Source: Megalobrama amblycephala (lineage: Eukaryota > Chordata > Actinopteri > Cypriniformes > Xenocyprididae). From it: a stretch of DNA of 64,000 nt. The stretch spans positions 1,471,192 to 1,535,191 of the forward strand of contig NC_063066.1 in the NCBI RefSeq assembly GCF_018812025.1, in the 5' to 3' direction. The notes below the pieces were generated by a model. That model was not told the origin of the DNA. It ran no database searches and saw only the letters and a list, made by a program, of their open reading frames with translations. Shown piece after piece: positions 1-10,618 of the stretch. A program made the position numbers and the translations under genes. Each line of letters begins with the position of its first letter. Within the stretch, counting starts at the first letter, position 1.

Positions 1-668
1 TCTTTGATCACTAGTTTGACGTTCACCAACAGCTGATTAATGACCGTTGTATGCGATCAAATTTTTCCTCAGACGAAATTATATAATATATTATATTTCA
101 CAACCTTATTATATAGATACACCTCAGAAAAATAAAGAGGTTGGACCTCTGGGAATGTCATGAATATTCATATATGCTCCGCCTTCTGAAACTAAATCTC
201 CCAACACTGGCCCTGATTCAAAACATTCTCCAACTGGAAAAACTGGATTGTCCAAACAATACTTTCAACTTCACATTATCATAAAACAACATCCTAAAAC
301 CATCCATAAAACTGTTTTAGTAATTCCTGGCTGTTTCTTGATCGTTTGTTATTCTTTTACAACAGGTATAAGTTATAACTTAAAGTTAGGCTATAACTGA
401 ACATATCATGTTAATAATCATAATCATAATCACACAAACTCATATGAAATCTGTTCATATTCCCTCAAATAAGTGTAATCGTGTCAGTATTAAAGCTTAC
501 TTCAGCAGTACAGACGGTCTTGTCCTGCAGGAACAGAATCCAGAAGTCTCTGAAACACTTTCAGTTTGATCCTGTTTGTCACATGATTCAATCTGTGGTG
601 AAAGAGATTCTGCTTCATCTTCTGCCGTTTTCATCTGAAGAAAGCAGCGTTCTGAAACATTATATAAA
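1..668 (-). promoter_or_regulatory. 5' end (exon 1, start of intron 1, putative promoter) of a downstream NLR paralogue
   Basis: This stretch repeats, with small changes, the sequence around the first exon of the main NLR gene (55.1-55.5 kb). The shared part covers the intron 1 start (about 290-500) and an exon whose minus-strand donor reads ...GAA|GTAAGC, with the exon edge at 501. Homology is lost at about 570. Further upstream on the minus strand, a TATATAA-like motif lies at about 660-667, roughly where a TATA box would be. No start codon is seen in the exon, so it is probably 5' UTR. The rest of this paralogue lies left of the window. Seen: homology and donor. Inferred: promoter role. 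Confidence 0.6.
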
Positions 669-1020
669 CGTGGTACACCTGTGATGTTGTTGTTCTAATG
701 TTTACTGATGTTTGAGAAACCAGCATCATTTTATTGTTTAAATAATTTTAAAATAGTTTGTCATAAATCAAATTGGAGTAAATCAAAATATGATTTTCTG
801 TTACGAAGCATCGATTTCATACATATCCTTTGGGAAACACAACAAGTGAACAGAGAAAGAAATTATATATCAATATTCCTATGAAGTAATAGATATTATT
901 ATGAAAATCTTGCCAATTATTAGTAACACTTTTTGTTTGAGCATCAGTAACAGACAATCACAGATTATGAGTTAATGTCAAACACAAACTTCCACACTAG
1001 CTGCCCCACATGAAAAAATA
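669..1020. other. Intergenic spacer, nothing recognised
   Basis: AT-rich sequence between the downstream paralogue's promoter and the MITE. I find no coding signal and no repeat partner elsewhere in the window. Confidence 0.4.
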
Positions 1021-1025
1021 CTATA

Positions 1026-1386
1026 GTAATTTATAGTAAATACTGTAGAGTTTTTGAACCATACTATAGTAAAGTACTTTAATTTGTTTTGGTACTTCTA
1101 TAGTTGCTGTGGTAATATAACAAAGTATAGTAATATAAACAAATTACTTTACCCAATACTTCTACAACTATAGGGTATATTATACTACAATACACTACAG
1201 TTTACTGTAGTAAAAACTGAAGTATACTACAGTATTTAATAGAATTTATTAGTTCACTATAGTTAATATTACAGTATGCTGTAGCATTCATTATTCATTA
1301 AGTGTTGTAAATACTATAATATATACAGTATACTACAATTTACTATAGTATGGTTCAAAAACACTATAGTATTCACTATAAATTAC
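1026..1386. mobile_element. Palindromic MITE (non-autonomous DNA transposon)
   Basis: The outer 48 bp at 1026-1073 is an almost perfect inverted copy of 1339-1386. Both arms contain the string TTTTTGAACCATACTATAG or its complement. The interior is made of further short TACTATAG/CTACAGTA palindromes, so the whole 0.36 kb could fold back on itself. There is no ORF. The exact target-site duplication is not clear, so the superfamily is not assigned. Confidence 0.7.
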
Positions 1387-1399
1387 TTTATAAATTAGT

Positions 1400-2265
1400 A
1401 TTTTGACAGATGCAACAATGAGAGGAAGAACTTTATTGAAGAACAGAATAATCACTTTTGAATAAAGTGAACAATTTAACCCTCTACTGCACACGTTGAT
1501 GGAACATGATAAAAAAAAAAAATCCACATCTTTTGGTCCATTTGGGAACATTTTATTGATAAAACATAAACAATTTTTTTTCTCTTTAAAGGTGCAATAT
1601 GTAATATTTTTGCAGTAAAATATCCAAAAACCAGTAGGCCAGTGTTATATATTTTGTTCACTTGAGTACTTAAAACTTCCCAAATGTTTCCAACTATTTG
1701 TAAATCGTGAGAAAATTGAAATTTTAATTAAGGCTCCGGGACGTGTGAGGAGTCGCCTGTCAATCGCGTCATACCCATGTTACCCTCGGTTTCCGGTTTT
1801 ATTTTGTAGAAACCATGGAAACACCAAAGACACTTTAAAATATTACACGTTTTAATAGACAAGGGAACAACTGTTTTGATAATTTATATTTTTTGCGAGT
1901 ACCATGCTTTACCATGCCTCAGAGAAAAACACTATTTTGTGAAGTAGCTAACATAGCATAATCAGATGCTTTATTTTTAGTAACAGTAATACATAATTTT
2001 CTCCATCATACAATATGTTTTAAAATTAATTGCATGCCATTTATCAACACAAGCCATCCAGCATTTAATATGATATTCTAAAATCGATCTATCTTACTGC
2101 AGTGTCTAACAGTGTCTCACAGCAGTCGCCGAGTGAACGCACAGAGTAACGTTATAACATCATTTTCAACACTCTCAAATGTATCTAATATGATAAACAG
2201 AGCTGTGTTACCTCATACTCATGACCGGAAAAGCGGAAGAGTAATAATAAAAGTCCCGCTGCTCG
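1400..2265. other. Intergenic spacer with a probable repeat fragment
   Basis: No gene seen. From about 1587 there is a TTTAAAGGTGCAATATGTAA motif of the kind that starts common fish DNA transposons, but I could not find a matching inverted end, so no element is delimited. Open frames here are short and unrelated to known families. Confidence 0.3.
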
Positions 2266-2266
2266 T

Positions 2267-3070
2267 GTGTCACAGTTCCCTTGGTTCCCCCGGTCAAAGA
2301 GGCCAGCCATCCTCGAGCCTGCTCCAGTCTCCCACGAGGCCGCTCCAGTCTCAGTGGGGCTTTTAATCGCATATGAGGGCATGTCCTGGATCCTGTCTCC
2401 AGACCCCTCTCCAGCCTTCCACGAGCTGCCAAAGGAGGCGGAATACTTAATAGACTTTCTAGCAGAGCCAGTGTTCCCCGCCTTCCACGAGCCCGCACCA
2501 GCCTTCTCTGAGCCCGCTCCAGGCTTCCACGAGCCCGCTTCAGGCCTCTACGTGCTCGCTTCAGCCTTCCATGAGCCTGCACCAGCCACCCACGAGCCCG
2601 CTCCAGCCACCCACGTGCCTGCTCCAGGCACCCACGAGCCCGCTCCAGCCTTCGCCGAGCCCGCTCTAGCCTTCGCCGAGCCCGCTCCAGCAGCCGACGA
2701 GCCCATTCCAGCCTGCCTATTAGTTCCAGCCCGCAAGTCCCCCCCCCAAGAAAAAAAAGGGGGGGGTCTCGGTATTTCCATGGCCTTCAAGGACTCCAGA
2801 CCTACCATGGCCTTTCAAGGCTCCAGACCCACCATGGCCTTCCAAGGCTCCAGACCCACCATGGCCTTCCAAGGCTCCAGACCCGCCATGGCCTTCCAAG
2901 GCTGCAGACCCGCCATGGCCTTCCACGGCTCCAGACCCGCCATGGCCTGTTAAGGCTCCAGACCCACCATGGCCGCCCACGGCCTCTGACCCGCCATGGC
3001 CGCCCACAGCCTCTGACCCACCATGGCCGCCCACGGCCTCTGACCTGCCATGGCTGCCTAGATCCACACC
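2267..3070 (+). repeat. Proline-rich tandem-repeat ORF, probable retroelement gag-tail remnant
   Basis: An open frame of 228 codons (2267-2953) is built from two coding tandem arrays. At about 2460-2710 the unit is 21 nt, translating to variations of AFHEPAP (a Pro/Ala/Glu-rich heptad). At about 2780-3060 the unit is 27 nt, translating to TMAFQGSRP, then degenerating to a version containing stops. A C9 run and a G8 run separated by an A-rich stretch sit at the junction (2738-2766). The Pro/Glu repeats resemble the proline-rich tail of gag-like ORFs such as the fragment at 19.7-19.95 kb. That relation is an inference; a degenerate minisatellite that happens to stay open is the alternative. Confidence 0.4.
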
Positions 3071-3969
3071 CTGGAGACCTCCGTTCCTGTCCGCTCCTCT
3101 CCCTGCACCTGCGTGAGGTCTCCAGGGGCCACCAGGGATGGTGGGTCGAACCAGCCCAAAGAAAGGCTAGTCAGGCCTACAACCTGTCTGAAGAACAGAA
3201 TCTCTAAATGCTTCCACCAAAGAAAGAAACCTCATGAGGAGAACTGCAAAAACGCAGTATCAACTCACCAGGCCAGAGACGGGCATCCCTGGGAGTAGAG
3301 CTCAGCAAATAGCCGGGAACCCTAAAAAGAGGGGAGCAGTCTATTCAACCTAGGATCTACAGAGTGAAAGAAAACACTTTGGAGGCTGGGTACTCTAGCT
3401 AGGCCAGGGGTGGAACAGAGACTGGAGTATAGCAGGAGACAGGACGTCCTCCTAACATAAAACTGGACTAAGATGGCCAGAGAGTAACAACAGCATAACA
3501 ACTGATTATTCAGGGCAGCCTGAAAGACCTTAAACCCTCCGATCGGTCTTTGGGAGTCAATTCTAATGACCCAAGGATAAGGGGAGAACTAGCTCAACCA
3601 GAACGAGTAAAAACAAGCATAGCAATAAAGAGCTGCAAAAGTACCAGAAGTAGGTGAGGATTCCCATAAGAACCCAGGGGAAACTGAACAGCTCAGGGAT
3701 GGAGGTAACAGTAGGAGAAACCTACATTCTCTAAGAGCACACCCAAGAAGGCTCCTCAAAGCCAAATACTTAGATGTGAGAATAGAATTGCAGGCTTGGG
3801 ACATTCGTTTGCATAGCAACCCACGAGTGGTGTACTCAGCATATTGCTAGCAACCCTACAATGAGGGGAGCACAACATAACGCTACCAGAATGGCGAGGA
3901 GGCCTCAAATAGCAGGGCCTACTACTCCCAGGAAAATGGCCACGGGCCCAAGTTGCCAATGCTAGAGCT

Positions 3970-4627
3970 CTAGAGGAGCAAATTTCCAGAACCAGTGAAG
4001 GGGAAAAAATGCATTTGACCCGAGCATGCCGACCCGACGGGAGTTGGAGGAGTATGGCCGGAAAGAAAGCATTCGTCTAGCCTCCCACGAACCACTTCTT
4101 CCCGAGTGCGCACCAACGGCAGGTTTAATCTGCCCGTGGTGTGCTCCATAACATCTAGCAACTCAACATACCCCACGTAGGGTGGTCGCGCGGGCTCAGA
4201 TATAACACTCTCACTGCCCTCAACAACAATCGTCTGCTCTTCAGTATGGCTTGGAGCCAACAGAGCACTATCCGCTGAACCAGAGGATCCCAGAGAAATG
4301 GCATCCTCTTTGAGCAGAAACACCTTTCTCGAACTTTTCAGTGACCTCCACCTGCGAGCCCCACAACTTGAGTCTCTTTTTGGCCTCAGCACGAGCAGGA
4401 CCTGAGCCGTCAGGTGCAGATGCCTGTCCCTCTTCCCTTGAGAAGATAGACAACTGAGAGCAGAGTGTCTGCATAGGCAGACACTCATAATGAATGCAAA
4501 CAGATCCCTCGAGAACTGAACGCGCGTGCTCCTCGCCCAGGCAGTGAACACACAAGTCGTATGTGTCATCTGGTGTCAGGTATCTTGGACACGGATCGGC
4601 ACAATGCTTGAAACGTTTCTCAGACAT
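3970..4627 (-). pseudogene. DIRS gag-like ORF, frameshifted
   Basis: The frame opens with an ATG at 4627. The N-terminal part holds paired cysteines and histidines (FKHCADPCPRYLTPDD, CVHCLGEEHA, CIHYECLP), followed by a Ser/Ala-rich stretch. This matches the gag-like first ORF of teleost DIRS elements. After about 100 residues it runs out of frame, and the continuation (LLDVMEHTTGRLNLPLVR... to the left end) is in another frame, so there is a frameshift near 4300-4350. The family protein is a presumed nucleocapsid/structural protein. The copy is not expected to be functional. Confidence 0.65.
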
Positions 4628-4837
4628 GATGCAAAAAGGTTCTCACCTTGCAACAATCACAACAGACAACAGTCACTGAAGACGAAAAGTGGATGTCTTG
4701 TTTTCTAGACGCCCTTTATATACTGTCTGGTCGCACTAGTATGATGTCATTAGGCTGTCGCTGGCCAATAGGATTGGCATGATGCCACTTTCACTTCAGA
4801 CACCCTTCACGCGAGGGCGTTCCCCATATGCGTTCTA

Positions 4838-5308
4838 CATTTATATTTACATTTATTCATTTGGCAGACGCTTTCATCCAAAGAGACTTACAAGTGAGGA
4901 ATACAACAAGAGAGTCGTCATGACGAGGCAAGAAGTGCTCATAATACAAGTTTAAAAATACAAATGGTCTTTGCAATGTGGTCTTTGAAGGTCAGTTGGT
5001 CATCAAGGATTACTCCAAGATTTCTGGCTGAATTTGATGGTGTAATTGAGGATGAACCTAGCTGGATGCTGAAATCATGCTTTAGAGTCGGATTGGCAGG
5101 GAAGACGAGAAGCTCAGTCTTAGCCAGGTTGAGCTGCAAATGATATTCTTTCATCCATGCCGAGATGTCCGCCAGACAGCTTGAGATTCGTGCAGTTACT
5201 GTGGGATCATCTGGTTGGAATGAAAGGAAGAGTTGTGTGTCATCTGCATAGCAATGGTAGGAAAAACCATGTGCCTGTATGATGGGACCAAGTGATGTAG
5301 TGGACACA
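4838..5308 (-). mobile_element. L2-clade LINE fragment with reverse transcriptase
   Basis: The minus strand encodes about 120 residues of RT containing the catalytic YADDTQLF motif and the downstream LNLAKTELLVFP and ARNLGVILDD blocks typical of fish L2-type LINEs. The left end carries the usual L2 3' tail (CGTCTGCCAAATGAATAAA on the minus strand). The frame breaks shortly after the RT palm. The fragment is flanked by GTTCTA at 4832-4837 and 5309-5314, a likely target-site duplication, and it sits inside the DIRS terminal repeat. It is 5'-truncated. Confidence 0.75.
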
Positions 5309-5346
5309 GTTCTAGGACGCAGTGCGAGTTCCCTTTTGAAAAGGGA

Positions 5347-5700
5347 AGCTCTTTTTTACCTTCACTAGGGTAGTTAAAATCCAACACAACAAAATATAAC
5401 TGAAAAAAAAAAAAACATTTTTTCGTGGGGGGGTCTGTACAGTTGCGGATCAAGTTGACCCACGAACATCACAAATGTAACAGAAATGATTGTGTGTATA
5501 TATGTCAAAACACATCAGTGTGTTTAAATTTTGCATGCATGTTCATGACCCTAAATGAGAAAAAGTCACAAAATTTCAAGAAGAAAAAACAGGTTAACTG
5601 ACCCACAACAGCACATGAGGGTTCAGCAGGAGAATCTCTGCATCTGCTTATGAAGCTTCAATAAAGTGAACTTTTCAAACAAAAATAGTGGCTCTTAACT
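5347..5700. other. Intergenic spacer downstream of the NLR gene
   Basis: No gene. The stretch from about 5600 is the start of the block that reappears at 61.93 kb, namely the conserved downstream flank of the NLR paralogues. Confidence 0.5.
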
Positions 5701-6070
5701 GTATATTTATTTATATTACATTATATGTCATTATATTTGTAGGCCTGATACTGAAGAGCCTGAAGATTTCAGCTGACCGACTCATCTGAGCTTCTTCCTC
5801 CTGTTCACACTAAACACTAAAACACCTGGCTGAATATAAAAGCAACATTAATCATTCAATATCACATGTTTCTGATATACATGCTGCTTTATTTAACTGT
5901 AAAAAGTATCTTCCACCTGTATGAAACACATTTACACATTAATCACACATTTATTTCTCCTCATAGACACAGTAGAGACTCTTCTGTGGATCATCTGATG
6001 GTCACTGATCCTCTCATGATCATTTCACAGATTAAACTGATGTAAACGATCCATCAGGGACGTTTAGCGG
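5700..6070 (-). other. NLR gene 3' UTR and polyadenylation region
   Basis: This follows the stop codon of the terminal exon on the minus strand. Two AATAAA hexamers (plus-strand TTTATT at 5950-5955 and 5888-5893) are candidate poly(A) signals. The block is closely repeated at about 62.05-62.35 kb behind the terminal exon of the upstream paralogue, which supports it being transcribed 3' UTR and not random spacer. Cleavage site not determined. Confidence 0.6.
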
Positions 6071-6086
6071 TTAAACTCCATCTACT
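6071..6086 (-). CDS. NLR gene terminal coding exon
   Basis: On the minus strand an acceptor (CTCCTTACAG) is followed by 16 nt that complete the split codon left by the previous LRR exon, add Val-Asp-Gly-Val and reach TAA. The phase fits exactly (previous exon ends with two bases of a codon). The upstream paralogue has the same acceptor followed by a longer tail. The protein therefore ends right after the LRRs and has no B30.2/SPRY domain. Confidence 0.75.
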
Positions 6087-6866
6087 CTGTAAGGAGGGAC
6101 CAGAATAGAAAACTATCAGTGTTCAAAGTGTAAATTACTTAATATATTTCAATTACTGTTTTTTTGAGTCTGAAAATTTTTTAAACTGTTTACAGGAATT
6201 TAATGTAACTTCTTTTTAATAAGATTAATCTTTACTTTATCTTACAGAGGTATTTCTCAAACAATATTTGTCTTAAATATAACACATTTAAAACATGAAT
6301 GATGCTCATATGTTTGTGTGTTTGTGTTGGTGGGACTGCAGAAGGACCTGCGACTCCTATTGAGTCACTGTAAAGGAGAAACACATGCTAATGAGTGTAC
6401 GGTGTATGGAATAAACCACAGCGAGAAATACAAATGTTATTCTGAGTTAAACTTCCACTAGTTAAAGCTGTTTGTCCTCTAGTTTAAACATGTTTGTAGG
6501 GCTCTTAGTAAATCACTAAAGGTAAAGTTAGTGTAAATTAGTGTGACGTGTTTCTAGTCAAAGTAAAAACACACTAGAGACAGAGACGTTTCTCATGTGA
6601 GGCTGGACGCTGTGAGCTGAAGCTGAACACACTGATTTTAGCAGAAGTGCAGCGTTTCCAACAATCTGAACAAGTCTATTCTCAAACTGAAATGATTCAC
6701 TTCTGCTGACACAGTTAATAAAGCAGGTGTTGTTGTATATTTTGTTCTCACACAAACCCTTTATTGCATTAAAGATTAATGATAATTTCCTCCAAGAATA
6801 TCTGAAAGGTTTGTTCACATATCAGAGGTGATAAAGATCTTTAATATCACAGTGATGTTTCCTCAC
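6087..6866 (-). other. NLR intron, no gene seen
   Basis: Intron between the last LRR exon and the terminal exon. Moderately AT-rich, no transposon ends recognised. The minus-strand open frame inside it has no family resemblance. Confidence 0.5.
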
Positions 6867-7028
6867 CTCAGGTCACAGTTTGAGTCTCGTAGCACGTCAC
6901 GGAGCCGCTGCTTTGAGTCTCCTATCTTATTCTGTCTCAGATCAAGATCTTTTAAAAACTGCAGTGCTTTTGATTTAGTCAAATACTGAGTTAAAGAAGA
7001 AACATCTGTAATGCCACAGTTCAGTAGA
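6867..7028 (-). CDS. NLR gene LRR exon 6 (last LRR)
   Basis: This 162-nt exon has acceptor TTTCTAG and donor GTGAGG. It starts with one base and ends with two bases of split codons, like every other LRR exon here. It encodes LLNCGITDVSSL...LKDLDLRQNKIGDS...LRDVLRDSNCDLR, an LRR of the ribonuclease-inhibitor type with the LxxLDLxxNxI core. It is shorter than its 171-174-nt siblings. In cyprinid NLRs the last repeat usually differs from the rest, which fits. Role: part of the C-terminal ligand-sensing or autoinhibitory solenoid. Confidence 0.88.
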
Positions 7029-7199
7029 CTAGAAAGAGAGGAAGAGGAAAACAGAGGAAGAGAGATTATCTTACAAACAAATCATGAAGGTGAAGAATTT
7101 TACTTAAATATAATGTGAACTCAGACTCTTCATGAGATATTGAGTATAAAGTGTTTTAGTTTAAACTGTTGAAGTGATTTTCAGCATTTCTGTCAGGAC

Positions 7200-8734
7200 C
7201 AGTGTTGGGCAGTAACGCAGTTACTTTTGACAGTAACTAATACTGTAACGCATTACTTTTTAAATAAATTAACTCTGTTACCGTTACCATATGGTGCATT
7301 GTATGTTACTTTTTTAATTAATTAATTTTGGCTGAAGTGTAGCCTACAGCCTAACCTGTTTACAGCAGCGATGCATTGTAGGATTGGTGGATGCCAACCA
7401 CTGTAAACACGAAGACACACTGTGGGCGTGTTTCCGTTTATTCAAGTATGTGCAGCAGTGTCGAGTCAAGGCGAGAGCAAGACAAATTTCTCAAAGTGGA
7501 AATATGCTCATTATTTCACTTTAGTTGAGCATAAAGACAAAATCCTTTTAGTCAAATGTAAGCTGTGTCTATCTGGTTTGAAGGTCCTATCTACTGCCAT
7601 AAACGTGACATGCTGGATCGAAAATATGTGAAATAAGTTTTTCTAGTCGACTAGTAGTTGTTCATTTAAGCCATCAGTTGACTAATCACATTTATATTAA
7701 TTTAATTTCTTAAATATTGTAGAGAATAAACTAATAATGAGTGTTTATGTAATATAGGCTATGCACTCAAGCGCACGCATAACGCTTGCCATAAAGAACC
7801 GGCAAAAGTAATGATTATGAATATGACAAAAAACAGCAAGGAGACATTTTAATTGTTTATTAATAAAGTAATGTTTTCTGAATCAGTGTCGGCTGCAGAG
7901 ATGAAGTTGACATTGCTGACTCTCATCATCTCCGCATATACTCGCCTTGAGAGAAAATGCACATTTCATTCAGATTACATAATCAGAGTAGACTCTTTTT
8001 GTTTTTAATTATTTCGTTTTAAAGTAGATATTTCAAGCTTTCTATAGATATATTTCTCATGTCTGCGAGGCAAGCAGCCTATACGCTGAGTTTCGGTTCA
8101 TTTAGCCTGTAAGACGCGCTCCAGTTCATGCGCAAGTGATCGCACCCACACCTGCCATGATTATATTGTTTGCTATATTTGCTTCTTATTTATTAAATCC
8201 AGGCAATTGGTTGATGAAACATTGATTAAAATTAAGATACAATTTTTACAAAACGAAATCCACTTTAAAGAAAGGCTTTCTATAAAACAAAACTTAATGA
8301 AGTGGTCAAATCATGTCTGACCCACTCCATGACTCCCGATATATTGCGCATCTTATGATGTATCCTATCTTACTCATGCTGTTCACTTTTCATAATCAAG
8401 TAAATTAATTTAAAACATAACATAGGACTATTTAAACATATATATGAAACTACATTTTCTTTAATGACAGTACAGAGAAATTTCATAAGCAAGAGCGGAT
8501 CATGAGTTACGAGTCAGATCAAGAATTATTTATTCTTAGACTTATATTTAATAATGGGGGCATTCAAGTTATTTGACATATTTTAATTTTAAATAAAGTA
8601 ATGGAATAGTTACTTTCCCTGGTAATTAGTTACTTTTATAATGATGTAACTCAGTTACTAACTCTGTTACTATTTGTGAGAAGTAACTAGTAACTATAAC
8701 TAATTACTTTTTTAAAGTAACGTGCCCAACACTG
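7200..8734 (+). mobile_element. hAT-family DNA transposon, non-autonomous
   Basis: The element begins CAGTGTTGGGCAGTAAC and ends in the inverted GTAACGTGCCCAACACTG. It is flanked by a perfect 8-bp duplication GTCAGGAC at 7192-7199 and 8735-8742, diagnostic for hAT. The interior keeps a decayed BED-finger-like fragment (7422-7631: SKWKYAHYFTL... VKCKLC) but no transposase core, so it depended on an autonomous relative. It sits in the intron between LRR exons 5 and 6 of the NLR gene, inside an earlier insertion. Confidence 0.9.
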
Positions 8735-8742
8735 GTCAGGAC

Positions 8743-9182
8743 CACTATCGTCAAATATGGTAGATATTGCATAGAGTTTGTATTTGCGGTTTGGTTCTGT
8801 TCTGGGCAAGAACTCCCTGCGCATCCATGCAGCCTAGCATGGATAAGAGCAGGGAGAGCAGCAATAACCCCCTAGGGTAAACAGAACAGGACCAGCATAT
8901 GCAGATATCATTAAATGTCGTAATTTAACGTACACATATTTCGAGAATTAGCCTGATTCAGGGGGAATAATGAGGCCAATACTGACTGAAGAGAGGAGGA
9001 GCTGGGGATGGAGGAGGGTAATTTGCTCTTGAGAAATGCAATAGCTGCTGACAATACTGAGGAGCTTATATATAGATGCCGTGATAGGCGTCGTATTCCT
9101 ATAGGTAGACATAAGTCACCTGGGAGTCAGCTGGTGCAAGCTTGACTGACGTGACCTGCCAGAACTGATGCTAACACTAGAT
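8743..9182. mobile_element. Unclassified intron insertion that received the hAT
   Basis: The paralogous intron at about 24.78-24.92 kb runs directly from ...GTGATTTTCAACATTTT into AATTCTTGTATGTGAATG. Here the same flanks are separated by about 2 kb (7190-9182), which is the hAT plus this 0.45 kb. So the stretch was gained after, or lost from one copy since, the LRR-exon duplication. No ORF, and no clear inverted ends or LTR borders were found. Confidence 0.5.
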
Positions 9183-9211
9183 TTTGATTCTTGTATGTGA
9201 ATGTTACTGAC

Positions 9212-9385
9212 CTCAATCTCTCAAGTTTACAGTGTGAATCCTTCAGTACATCACATAAGTGCTTCACTCCTGTGTTTTTTATTTGATTCCAGCTCAGGTT
9301 CAGCTCTCTCAGGTGTGATGGGTTTGATTTCAGAGCTGAAGTCAGGATGACACACTGTTCCTCTGTAATACTGCAGTGACTCAGA
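9212..9385 (-). CDS. NLR gene LRR exon 5
   Basis: A 174-nt symmetrical exon (1+57 codons+2), acceptor CTTCAG, donor GTCAGT. It translates to LSHCSITEEQCVILTSAL...LRELNLSWNQIKNTGVKHL...DSHCKLERL, a canonical RI-type LRR as found in fish NLR-C proteins. It is nearly identical in its central part to exon 3 (24923-25096), so the two come from duplication of an exon pair. Frame is open. Confidence 0.92.
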
Positions 9386-9872
9386 CTGAAGACAGAAAGA
9401 GAAAATTACTCAAATCCATGTTCAGTTCATGTGTGAGTTAAATTAATCATTAATAAATGCCATACAGACACAAGTCATTTAAAGTGAAGTTTACAAACTC
9501 TAAATACACATTTTGCTCAATAAATTAAGATTTAGTGCAAAGTAGCATTAGTCCAGTATAACTGTAACTCTGTCAGAATAATCTACTGTCATTTGTTACG
9601 CTGTTTTTAGTCTGTTCTCACTTCTGTATTGTTTCAAAGCAAAGATTTGTCAGATTTCAGAATATGAAACTATTTTATATCCACAAAGTTTAATGCTCTT
9701 TCTACTAATACACATAACAAGCCGTTAACTAATAATATTTCTGAATCTTTCTTCAGATGGAGAAACACAGAAAGTGCAGCGCTATAAATGATGTGACTTG
9801 AGTCCAGTTGTCTTAAACTAAACTGTGAACTTTAATCACACTGTAACTGCTGTACAGTATAATGATACTAAC

Positions 9873-10046
9873 TCAAGTTTCTCCAGCTTGGATTGTGGGT
9901 TCATCAGTAGATCACTGAGGTTTTTCACTCCAGAGTCTCCTAGTTTATTCTTGCTCAGGTTCAGCTCTCTCAGGTGTGATGGGTTTGATTTCAGAGCTGA
10001 AGTCAGAGCAGAACAACCTTCATCTGTCATATCACAGTATCTTAAC
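9873..10046 (-). CDS. NLR gene LRR exon 4
   Basis: A 174-nt exon, acceptor TAATGTAG, donor GTTAGT. It encodes LRYCDMTDEGCSALTSAL...LRELNLSKNKLGDSGVKNLSDLLMNPQSKLEKL. Phase matches the neighbours. It is the partner of exon 2 (25816-25989) in the duplicated exon pair. A GA microsatellite just upstream on the minus strand (10057-10076) is where the Tx1 LINE inserted. Confidence 0.92.
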
Positions 10047-10056
10047 CTACATTAGC

Positions 10057-10092
10057 AGAGAGAGAGAGAGAGAGAGTTTTTTTTTTTTTTTT
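10057..10092. repeat. (GA)n microsatellite and LINE poly(A) junction
   Basis: About 20 nt of GA repeat abuts a T16 run. On the minus strand this reads LINE poly(A) followed by (TC)n. The same microsatellite follows exon 2 in uninterrupted form at 26000-26011, and a GA tract marks the LINE's other end at about 24678-24697. Confidence 0.85.
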
Positions 10093-10618
10093 GATTTTTC
10101 AAAAAACATTACAGAAATATAAAAAAAAATTAAAACATTAAAATATAAAACATAATATTCATAGAAATTGTGAAAAATACATTTCATTTTCAGCAACATA
10201 ACACAATGCCCCCTATGACACCATATATTTTCAAACACTTCTAAACAATTTGTAGCTTTATAGAAATAAAAATCGATTACAAGTCTCAATTTAATCATAG
10301 CTGTAAACATCATTAAAACATTATAATTACCTTTTTGTTCAATTTTTTTCTTTCTGCTAACATATATTGCCATTTTTGCTGTGCCTATAATAAAATTAAT
10401 CAATTGGCATATTGTCTTTGGATATATTTAAAACCGGAACAGTAAATTTTTCATCAAAACAAATAAATATATCTTTCAACAAGTCAAATAAAGGCTTAAG
10501 TCTTGAGCAATACATAAACACATGAAAAATAGTCTCTCTTTGAGAACAAAAAGGACATTCTTATCTAACATTTGGATTTAAAATAGAAGCTGTTAAAAGA
10601 ATTAACAGCAACTATGCC
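10077..10618 (-). mobile_element. Tx1-clade LINE, 3' part (segment a)
   Basis: On the minus strand this is the end of ORF2 and the 3' UTR, finishing in poly(A) at the GA microsatellite. The translation just inside the gypsy junction, AVNSFNSFYFKSKC, continues exactly the frame of segment b across the gypsy insertion. Stops follow, so the copy is dead. The 3' UTR is AT-rich with no further features. Confidence 0.75.

Larger units (their letters stand above)
3100..5346 (-). mobile_element. DIRS-like tyrosine-recombinase retrotransposon remnant (copy 1)
   Basis: The part from about 3280 to 3560 matches the body of the DIRS derivative at 41.4 and 42.2 kb (shared GATGGGCATCC, GAGGGGAG and CCTAGGATCTAC blocks). 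A gag-like ORF lies at 3970-4627. Sequence at 4715-4830 and 5316-5346 matches the terminal repeat of that larger copy, including the outer edge GAGTTCCCTTTTGAAAAGG. The terminal repeat is split by an L2 LINE. No reverse transcriptase or recombinase frame remains. The element is oriented on the minus strand, 5' end to the right. Confidence 0.65.

Noticed and set aside
1333..1661. Two minus-strand ORFs of 60-70 codons
   Set aside because: They overlap the MITE and simple AT sequence, have no family resemblance and lack conserved neighbours.
2208..3067. Minus-strand ORFs over the repeat array (GHGGSGAL repeats)
   Set aside because: Shadow translations of the two plus-strand tandem arrays.
5196..5453. 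85-codon minus-strand ORF crossing the LINE and DIRS edge
   Set aside because: Alternative frame over the LINE RT; the RT frame carries the motif.
10047..10403. Minus-strand ORF ending in a Lys-rich tail
   Set aside because: It reads through the LINE poly(A) tail and 3' UTR; not a gene.
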